Source: Chenopodium formosanum
Lineage: Eukaryota; Streptophyta; Magnoliopsida; Caryophyllales; Amaranthaceae
NCBI GenBank assembly: GCA_024500155.1
Contig: CM044869.1
Span: forward strand, 25,046,501-25,110,500
Direction of reading: 5' to 3'
Length of the DNA stretch: 64,000 nucleotides
How positions within the stretch are numbered: the stretch's first letter is position 1; each line of letters starts with the position of its first letter. The translations under genes and the position numbers were made by a program. This document shows positions 55,482 to 64,000 of the stretch, in pieces. The notes beneath the pieces are model-generated. The model had not been told where the DNA came from, did no database searches, and saw only the letters and a list, made by a program, of their open reading frames with translations.

Positions 55482-57263
55482 TGTAGACACCTAATTGTGT
55501 CTCCCCAAAAACCAGACCCAGTGATGAATATCTTTCAAGTCACTTGATTATCGAATGAAGTGAAAGTGTGAAAAGTCTTGTGATCCGGTGGTTTTAAAAA
55601 TACTTCCTTTCTGTTTTTGAAAATGAACTCTATTTATTGAAAATGTCTAGTCCAATTAATTTGGTCCATGGTAAAGGTCCAATAATAGTGTAGTTGGATT
55701 AGGATCAAAACGAGCTTCCCAACGATATATTATAAGCCCAATTCCAATGAACAATGAGGAAGTTATGGCCAAAATACTAAGTTGGGCTTGAAATGGTTTT
55801 ATGGCCCAGTGATATAGTGGAGGGCCTATTAATTTATATTCCTAAAGTTATTAGGAATGATTTTAATCTTCTAGAATAATCTAGAAGGTTATTTTGAGTG
55901 TTAATGGAATTAGGAATAATAATTATATCCTTTATGAAAATAAAGAATTCTATTTGGATTAAAACAAATATTTTTAAAGAGAATTAAATCTGATTTTCAA
56001 AGATAAGTACGGACAATTTAATTAGATTAAGGATTCCTTACAGGTTTTTAGAAAACGTGTGAACCAACGCGAAACGATAAAGCTAGCGCGCCACGACAAG
56101 CCTATCGCATAGCGACAAGGCTGTCGCGTCGCGCTGGACCCTGTCGTTTTATGACAGGGGCACTTTTACTCCTGATAGGATTCGGTCTTTTTCTGATCGT
56201 TTCCGAACTATTTTTCTAATAAATAGGGTCGTATTTCCCCGCTTTCATCAATCATTCACAATCATCTAATTCTATTCTCTTCTCTCTCTTAAGCAGTAGC
56301 TTATTCTTTATCCCTCTTTCTAAGCCTTCCCTTTTCAAATAAAAATACCACATTCACGAGTTCTAGACACACCTAGCCAAGCTCAAAGTTGCCTTCACCC
56401 TAGACGTGAAAGGTTGATAATTTCTGAGGGTTTGGTCCCAAATCCCTATTTTCATTATTTAAATTAATTGTTTGATTTAATACTTTCATTAAAGTTACTA
56501 ACGTGTGTATTTTTTTTGATAGAAAGAGATACGAGACATCGAAGTAAGTAATTTAATTACTTAATTATCCTTTTGATATAGAAATCATGTTCCTAAGATT
56601 ATTTTAATTCCTAGAATCATGTTAGGATGTCTTTTTTGCTTTCTAGTATCATGTTTAGGTTGCTTCCTATTTCTTCTATCATGTTAGTATCATGTTAGGG
56701 ATAAAGCTTCCTAAGGTTGATTTGTTATATCAATATTATGTTGCTTGATATTATTATTGTTGTTGCTTGATCATGCTCTCTCTTGCAGGATTAAAGGAAA
56801 TTTGTACTTGTAATCACGCTTAATAAGATAATTAATAATCTTGTTTAGGCTAATATGATTTTAATTCAAGTGATCACCAATAATAAATTTGTTTGTGCAT
56901 TAATATTCGACCAACATAGATTAAACAGGTTTAGGATTAATATATTGATTATATGTTAGTCAGAAAGCGCACATGAATATGAGAAGAGTAAAGTAGAGGC
57001 CTTTTTTTAGGGCAGGTTCAATCTCTTTTAGGTTGGATTTGTACCTTCATCCCCGAATATCCAGTCATGGTTCCAGACCACTATGGAGTTAGCGATCTCA
57101 TCGATCGTGAAGGGGTGTAACCTTCACCCTGTGAACGGTTTACAAGTTCCTAAAACTTGTTGGCGACTCTTTTGCTGTAGCATCTTTCCCTTTGGACGCC
57201 ACCATGCTTAAGTGTATGATCACAATAGGGCTCAAGTGTGGGTTGCTTGAAATATTCCCTACA
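55482..57263 (+). mobile_element. Second Tat/Ogre-like element: 5' LTR, 1,782 bp
   Basis: Starts TGTAGACACCTAATTGTGTC and ends ATTCCCTACA, six bases before the primer site. It is homologous in pieces to the first Tat-like LTR: 55725-55790 (AACGATATATTATAAGCCCA, TTATGGCCAAAATACTAA) matches the complement of 28560-28640, and 57090-57190 (AACGGTTTACAAGTTCCTAA) matches the complement of 27000-27130. A TATA-like AATAAATAG lies at 56218. A GC-rich GCGACA patch is at 56070-56160. GCCAC precedes it as possible target duplication. Confidence 0.8.
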
Positions 57264-57268
57264 GTTTT

Positions 57269-57285
57269 TGGCGACTCCACTGTGG
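57269..57285 (+). other. Primer binding site of second Tat-like element
   Basis: TGGCGACTCCACTGTGG, the same Ogre/Tat-type site as at 26905-26889 on the other strand, five bases after the LTR-end ACA plus G. Confidence 0.82.
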
Positions 57286-59640
57286 AGGATTTCTAATTTA
57301 ATTCCTTAAAGTTATTTCGGCAATAATTTAGAATTAGTGGATGAGACTCGAAACGTTAAAAGTATTCATGTGCTTAATTTTGATTGACATTATTAGCATA
57401 AGCATAAAAAAGGCCCGCATTGGATAGACCATACGTAATGCGTCAAAATCATAGGATTTTTACACGTAGGAAATTTAGGAAACATCTTTCACAACTAGAA
57501 TCGAAATAACGTTGCAAAAAACTGGAAAATTCTAAGAAAAGAAAGCTGTTGAGGCAAGTAGGAACTGGCGTTGAGAAAACAGTGCCCGTCGCAGTGCGAT
57601 GGCACTGTCGCTGTGCGACAGCAATGTGGTGTGTGACAGGGTCATCCTCTCGCGACAGGCGCTGTTGTCTCGCGCTGTGTTCTTCCAATACTGAGCCAGA
57701 AATTTACCTTCTTGTTTTGACCAGTTCTAGTACTGTTTGCTCGATTCTACTTCCTGATTGAGTTTTTCTCACTTTTCTGAACCCATATGTGTTCTACATA
57801 TGGCTATAACCCTCTGGAAATTCATGCTTCATCTACCCAATTGAACACTCATGGCAACGAAGGGTACATCAGAGTTTGTGAATTCACCAAACCGTGGAAT
57901 CAAGTTTAACTTGCGGGGTCCCATCCATACGCACCAACCCTTCCAAAGGTAAGGCGTCTGCGCGATGCTTCCAGACTCTTAACCATGGACCCTATTTTGA
58001 CTAACCCTTATCCTTGAACTTTAGAGAACTAGAGCCATGGTTAGGTTGCAAACTCATTGCATCATACTGTACTTACTTGACTACTTGTGCATCTTTTGCT
58101 TGTGCATATTTACAATAACCGTTTGTTTGACTTGTGATTGAGCCTAAACAAACTAATTAATGACTAAAGGACTTTGCTTAATTAATTAACCGATTAATAT
58201 GAGTTTTTAAAGTCTAAATAAATTGATCGAACCTGACATAGTATAGTTATATGATTTTCCCTCTAAAGTAGAACACTGGAAACAAACCCAGACTGACATT
58301 TCAGCAATGACGCCGAAGTTTGGCCTATGGCGCGACACGCTAGTGTCCGGCGCGACGCGATAGCAATGTCGTGACACGACAGAGCTAGCGCATCGCGATA
58401 GTTCCATTGTTTGTGCGATGGTCTAGTTTTCTGCTTGAGTCCTCACGTCGAGTCTAATTAATCAGTTTATTAATGACAAAAACCGTATTTAGTCCTTAAT
58501 ATAGTCTAAGCATATAGCCCTATGGTCTTACACAAGTCTTAACTTAGTCTTTGTTTGAGTCTAGTCACATAGTCTAGTCACATGGTCATGACACGAGTCT
58601 TGAACAAATCACTTACACTCACAAGTATTCATACACTTTGTACATACTCTTTTCACACCATGACCATGTCTTAAGTTCATGCATGAATCGTCCTTTCCGT
58701 CATTCAAGTCGAGGGTCCGTCCTATTCCGGAAATTTCCATATCTCTCCATCTACATCACCTTTCCATACATATCTCACACTTTCCTTCTTAAACACTATC
58801 TACGTTCATATTCCTTCATCTTACATGCTTCCTTCATACATCATTCACCTCACTACACTCTTTTCCCATCCATGCATGTTGAATCGAGTTTGAGTCACGT
58901 GATTGACAAAAAAAAAGGGGTAATGATGAAACAAATGCACAAGGCAAGCTTCTAACCAAGATTTCATGCTTTCTTCTTCTTTTTTCAAACCCTTCCCCAA
59001 TAAGTCTAGCATAAGCACCCTTCATCCTCCTTAGATTTATTTCTTAGATTTTGATTTTTACCCTTCACTTTAAATAAAATGAGCATTTATTTCCTTGCAT
59101 ATGATCATTGTATTGCATAAAAACAAATAAAAATAAAATAAAAAAACACGCTGGACTAAGCACAAGGTATACTAATGATTTGAGGCACCCGTTATAGCCA
59201 TATCATATCACTTTTACCTTTCAAAAATACAATCCTTTCTTGATAAAACACTTTGAGCCTCGTCTAACGATGGACCTTTCTTATAGGAATGGTGTCCTTC
59301 GAACAAGTGTATTATTCCGATATAAGGTTCGGATTTATTAGAAGCTCATTATTCAGTGAGGTCAAGTGATCGAAATGCCTAGGTGGAGGCCGCTTTCGAT
59401 TAGTGATATTAATGTATAATTAATATTACAACTCAATCTTGACTGAACCCTTCGGGTCACACCCAAGCAACTAACAGACCGACGCGACGAATTAATCCAA
59501 AAGAAATTAATGAGTCACTCGAGTATTGTGAACAAAGACATCGGATTCCGAGCTTAGAGCGTCTGAACCAATTCTTAAAAGTCGAGCCAAAATTAAGCAA
59601 TTAACGAGACGGGAAAATGCTTCAAGTAACAAATAAAAAC
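57286..59640 (+). other. Interior of second Tat-like element, no protein domains recognised
   Basis: No gag or pol motif occurs in any frame. Homologous blocks with the first element's interior (in inverted orientation) include AAGCTTCTAACCAAGATTTC with CAAACCCTTCCCC (58948-59000) and GAGCCTCGTCTAACGATGG (59255). GC-rich GCGACAG/CTGTCGC patches lie at 57580-57680 and 58310-58400. The copy ends or is interrupted before the LTR with a tRNA-Met primer site (60501). Confidence 0.6.
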
Positions 59641-59679
59641 CCTAGCTTTGCGAAAGGCAACGGAAGCGCGCCAAATTAA

Positions 59680-59845
59680 AGTGTGCCACATGGCGGCACA
59701 CGTGGCAACTACCAAGTGGCAGCATGCCACGTGGCATCCACCATGGTGGCGGCGTGCCATATGGCAGCGTGCCATGTTGGCAGCCACCAAGTGGCAATGG
59801 GCCACGTGGCAGCATGCCACATTGGCAATGCCACGTGGCAACGAG
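59680..59845 (+). repeat. GCCACGTGGCA-type palindromic repeat array
   Basis: At least ten imperfect copies of GCCACGTGGCA / GCCATATGGCA / GCCAAGTGGCA occur within 165 bp. The centre CACGTG is the plant G-box core. All frames on both strands stay open across it, so the many small ORFs here are composition effects. Confidence 0.8.
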
Positions 59846-60499
59846 CCGTAGACCCGGGTGGCGGGTCATGGACGCGGGCAAAAAGGTGGCGGTCCAACCG
59901 AACCCAACTTGGGGCTCAAGGTTGGGTGCCACATGGTTAGATCACAATGCATGTGAGTTGACTTGGGGAGCAAGTGAGGAAGTGGTCCTCACCTAACCAT
60001 GTGACACTTGTTACTTTGTTATTCCTTAGTTTATTTAACTAAGGATTGAATTCAACATTCTTTCTATGTGGGATCTTTTTCTGAAAAATTCACATATTGA
60101 AAGATGAGTGGAATTCACAAGGAAGCACTCCTTATAAATAGCTAAGGCATACATTAGGATTGTTCACTTGAGTAAGGTGTTAGAAAAGGTCTCTTCATCG
60201 AGAAAACCTTTAAACACATATAATTACTCGAGTTTAGGTCGGGCTTTGCTAACCTCTAAGCATTGGACCTTGTCGGGGTCGTGTTATGGGTGGACTTTCG
60301 TTGGAGGTCTTCATGCGAGCGAAGCTTAAAAGTTTCTGAAGTAAGAGCTCTTGTTGAGAGTGAAGCACGCATTAAAGGTATTAATCTTTCCTTAATTCTT
60401 GTTGTTTAAGTTAATTATGCTTTGTGATTATATTAATTGTGAGTGTGGTCTTGGCTCGGGTTTTCTTCCGCAATGTGTTAGACTCATCGAAACCCAACA
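59775..60499 (+). mobile_element. LTR preceding a tRNA-Met primer site, copia-like
   Basis: The end is firm (...CGAAACCCAACA at 60499). The start is uncertain: TGTTGG at 59775 mirrors the CCAACA end but lies within the repeat array, so the true start could be 100 bp or so away. A TATA box is at 60133-60140. The following segment (TTCACTTGAGTAAGGTGTTAG) looks like a transcript leader. Confidence 0.55.
60133..60140 (+). promoter_or_regulatory. TATA box in copia-like LTR
   Basis: TATAAATA within CACTCCTTATAAATAGCTAA, about 365 bp before the LTR end; the usual place for a retrotransposon promoter. Confidence 0.6.
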
Positions 60500-60500
60500 G

Positions 60501-60512
60501 TGGTATCAGAGC
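60501..60512 (+). other. Primer binding site (tRNA-Met) of the last LTR element
   Basis: TGGTATCAGAGC follows the LTR end CAACA by one base. It is the same primer type as in the copia element and the pararetrovirus of this window. Confidence 0.88.
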
Positions 60513-63500
60513 CTTGCTCATTTATTTTTATAATCATGATTTTCAAGGTGTTTCTATGGCTTAATTTTCTGGTTTTAAGTTGCTAATTAGATTAGTAGCT
60601 TGGTTTTATTATTTTTAAGCCCGTATTAGAACTGACTTTAGCCCCGAACCTAGATTTTCGCCCAAAAATAGTGAATTTTGGTTGGAAAAGGTGTTCTGGA
60701 AATGATTTTACTCTTTCAGGACTGTGATTATGGCCAAAATCCGACCAAAAATGCCTTTTTCGAGGGATTTTTCGTTTTGACGAAAAAATTTTAAGTCTTT
60801 CCAATCTTGAATCTTAATGGCATATTTATGGTGGTTATGTATTTGGTTCTTTCCTTATTTTTTCTGCAATTTTAAACCTCTTTAAGCATGGTTACTTTTT
60901 AGTAATTAGTACTTGAATGATTGGTTCATATTTTCACATAATTCCAAATCCATTGCATTAAGTGTGAAAAATTTGTTCTTTGAGGCTTCTAAGTACTAAA
61001 AATTCAATCTTTAATTGTTTTAATTGATTGAAACTTTGAGTTACTAAATTCCATAAATTTTTGGATGAACTTTTGATTTAATCATGTATTAAGTTTATTG
61101 GAATCATAAAGTTTGAATCTTGTGATAGAAATTTCATTTATCTTCATATTGGAAGATATAATTTTTCAAGGATTCACAAGTTAAAGTTAGAATCCTTATT
61201 TGAATATTTGTGTTCATAATTCCAACTCCCCTTTATTTTGTCAAAATCTCATGATTAGTTTAAATTAATAGTGAGTATTGCCTTATTCCTTTTATTGCAT
61301 CAAGTTGAACCAATTTTATTAAAGAATAGTTCTTGGAAATAATTTCGGTTTTGTGCACTTAGATGAATTTATTAAGTTGGACTTGTTTTAATTTCATTTT
61401 GCTCAAAATATTGATTCTAAAATTAATTTAGAATTGATTAGAAACATCACACAAAAAAGGGAAATAATCCTGAGGCACAATAGCCACGAATTTCCCTTGG
61501 CTAGCTGGGTGCTCGCGCAGCCCGCATGTGGCTGCCGAGGGATAAGGGATATGCGCTTGGTGCGTGCAAGGATTGGTGCGCATGTGTGAGTGTGTGTAAT
61601 GCGAGCAAGTGTAGTGCATTGATGTGTGGTAGAGTGTGTGTGGGTTGTGATGCATGCTTGCGGCACGATGTGCACAACACCACACTTGGGACTTTAGCCC
61701 CGGGTTTTAAGGCAATGCTATTTTGCGGATTTTGCTGTTTTAATTATTCTAATTAATTCAAGTATATTTGGTTTTAATTATTTTAATTAAATTTTAAGGC
61801 TAGGCCTCGGTTTTGAGCGGCATTGGCAAAATTTTATTTTGGCAAAATTTTGGGTTTACTGGCTTAATTAATTGGATTAATTAAGATGGATGCGGAATGT
61901 AGTGGGAGCTTCAATTTTAATTGCGCTAAATTACATAATCGATTAAACAACTTTGACTAGTTTTTAATTAGGCATATTAATTGGATTAACGACCTAAATT
62001 AGTTACTAGTTTACGCATGTTTTATGCATTGTTATTTGTTTATTGTTGTAAAATGCATGGACCATTCATTATTAGTGAATGGATGAATGGAATGTATATT
62101 CTCTCACAGGTTTTATGAAATGGCAACTAGTGGGGCCTGATTAGGATAGAATATACGGAGTGCGATCTGTGATGTATTTTTGTAAATCTAAATACGGTCT
62201 GCGAACCGTTGAGTATTTTTGTACCTTAATATTTAGATTAGTCCTAATCGTAGATACTAGTATTTGCATAATTATGGTCATGTCTTGAAGATGGAGTTTC
62301 TTGGAAGACGAAGCCATGAAGTTGCAAAAGTCGTCCCTTGAAGACTTGAAGACTTAAGGGGTCATGCTAGTTGCCAAATGCATCTTTATTTATGTTTTTG
62401 ATATATATATTTATGATTATATATATGTGTGATTTATATGTTAGATGTATGTTTAGGATTTCGAATGTTGGGATGATTAATTAAGTTCAGTTAAATCAAC
62501 TAACATAGAAACCCTAGGTCCCTAAAATATTGAGTAAAACTTGCCATTCTAAAACAACACTTATCGACCTATTGAGAGTAGTGATGGGCTACGCCAAAAC
62601 GAGGCGTCACTATTATTCCCTAGGATACTTAAGGTATGATGATGGGTTTACCAAAGGAAGACATCGCTACATGTTGGTTTTGGTTTTGGTTATACTCAAC
62701 GATCTGAGTGATGGAGTCCTAACATGTCGTGGCAAAGTGGATAAGTTGTTGAGAGTGCATTAGATGCGACAATTTATCCAACCAAGAGTGGCTTGGAGCC
62801 ATTAGCAAAGAGTTGCTTACCTTAGAAGATTGAGTGTTAAGACAAGCCAAAGCATGCTTAACCAATTATTGTTTCTTTAGATCTTGGAATCGCCTTATTC
62901 TTGCCAAATGGGGGTAAATTTAATGCGTGGATAAGACGCTTAATAAGATTGAAAATTTGCATGAATGCTTTTAAATTTCAAACTTATTATGTTATTTTCT
63001 TGATAAATGGTTATACTGGGCACTTATATTTGTAGAATTCCAAATCAAACTATATTGTTTTCATGATTGGTAAAGGAAATCTTTGAGAATGGTTCTCAAA
63101 GAAAGGAAAGGCATTTCTAAAATACAATTCTCATAAATGACTTTTACAAGTCCGAAAGGACAGTTGGACATCATGTATTCAAAATACTAGGTAGTTTTGA
63201 TAAACATGAAGTATTGCGTTGGGAACTCAAAATTGTCACTGCTTGACAATCAACATATCTTTTCGCTTTATACGCTGGTGAGTACAACTCATTGATGTAT
63301 TAATTCAAGTACGAATGAAAGGAAAAGATGGAACTTTGTTATATGGCGCATTAGATGCTTAATTATGCCTAACAAAGTATAAAAGTCAAAGACTCTTAAA
63401 GTAATGATTCTGAAAGATTATGAGATAAAGTATGATAAGAATTATAGGAAACGAGGAACAAAGAAAAGGAATAAGATTCCATTTCTGCTAAAGAGTTCAT

Positions 63501-64000
63501 GTTATTCTAATTAATTTAGCAAGTTATTATCTTCACAAGTATCAGATACTGCTTGAGTATTACACTTGGAAAGTGACCTCAAACTATTGAAGATAAGCTA
63601 AGTTATCAACTTACAAGCTTAGAATGAAGTAAGAAGAGCTACATCAGTTGTAAGGTTGTATGCTTTGTTTAAAGACCTTTTAAGCTAAGGCTGGAACAAA
63701 TAAATGGTTATTGTGTTCCATAATCAGCAAACAATCCATTAACACGGGGAAAGACTCACATTCAAAGTAAAGAGAAATAGTTGTGAATTTATTCGAATGG
63801 CATGGTTGTCTAAACTATGATTCAAGAATGCTTGATTATAAACAAACATTTCCCTAACATGAAAAACTCACAAAGTTCAAATCATAGGAATGATTTGTGT
63901 TCTGAACATCTTTAGCAATGTCACATTAATAAGAACGTACTCAAGGCTATATAGGCTCTTGATAGTTGATCGATTCAGAATCGTTCTAAGACAAGCAAGT
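60513..64000 (+). other. Non-coding interior of LTR element, continues past the window
   Basis: Nearly 3.5 kb downstream of the primer site contains no ORF longer than about 90 codons, and no gag, protease, integrase or RT motif in the frames I read. A GTGTGTG/GCGCA-rich patch is at 61500-61680. Such long non-coding interiors fit a LARD-type non-autonomous element. A very decayed copia interior is the alternative. Confidence 0.5.

Noticed and set aside
59593..59996. Stack of His/Cys-rich ORFs in all frames, suggesting a metal-binding protein
   Set aside because: All frames are open because of the GCCACGTGGCA repeats; none has support outside the array.
61403..61756. His/Thr-rich ORFs on both strands near 61.5 kb
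   Set aside because: They come from GTGTGTG/GTGCAT low-complexity sequence in an LTR element interior.

Overview
This window is plant nuclear DNA, almost certainly from a eudicot. Evidence: the first three exons of a plant-type UNC93-like gene with GT-AG introns, plant LTR retrotransposon lineages (Athila, Tat/Ogre, Ty1/copia), several CACTA (En/Spm) transposons, a fossil caulimovirid, and plant MITEs. Short motifs such as TACGGAGTA and the MITE types hint at Caryophyllales, but that is only an impression. There is no bacterial, organellar or CRISPR content.

Layout. (1) 1-2300: the 5' part of one ordinary host gene on the minus strand (UNC93-like protein 3 type). The rest lies left of the window, and intron 2 holds a 187-bp hAT-like MITE with a perfect 8-bp target duplication. 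(2) About 2300-10500: an old, broken endogenous pararetrovirus on the minus strand. The order is tRNA-Met primer site, leader ORF, coat protein with zinc knuckle, movement protein, protease, reverse transcriptase, RNase H and a last transactivator-like ORF. (3) 10.5-12.0 kb: MITE and unrecognised intergenic DNA. (4) 12.0-30.7 kb: a nest on the minus strand. A gypsy-type LTR (11999-13340 plus about 29270-30735) appears split by an Athila-like LTR pair with almost no internal region (13341-16019). Inside that sits a coding-poor Tat/Ogre-like element (16020-28860), and inside its 3' LTR a Ty1/copia element (16301-22223) whose gag, protease, integrase and RT are readable but broken. (5) 30.7-41.2 kb: a plus-strand Athila relic (LTR piece, integrase end, env-like ORF behind a splice acceptor, 3' LTR start), interrupted by a 3.7-kb non-autonomous CACTA element with TSD AAA. 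(6) 41.2-53.8 kb: a larger CACTA element with decayed TNP2-type and TNP1-type genes on the minus strand, itself carrying a 2,668-bp non-autonomous CACTA element with TSD CAT. (7) 53.8-64 kb: a copia-like LTR relic, a second Tat/Ogre-like element on the plus strand (complete 1,782-bp LTR plus PBS), and another LTR with a tRNA-Met primer site followed by 3.5 kb with no recognisable protein.

Apart from the UNC93-like gene, every recognisable coding region is a mobile-element gene carrying frameshifts or stops. The genes do not form a pathway; the window is a record of successive insertions. I did not find a convincing new molecular system. The most unusual signals are: GTTGGTATCA repeats next to the viral primer site; a 32-bp minisatellite that keeps three frames open; five regularly spaced CTTAG/CTAAG hairpin units; a possible captured host exon in a CACTA element; and GC-rich near-palindromic patches recurring in several unrelated retroelements.
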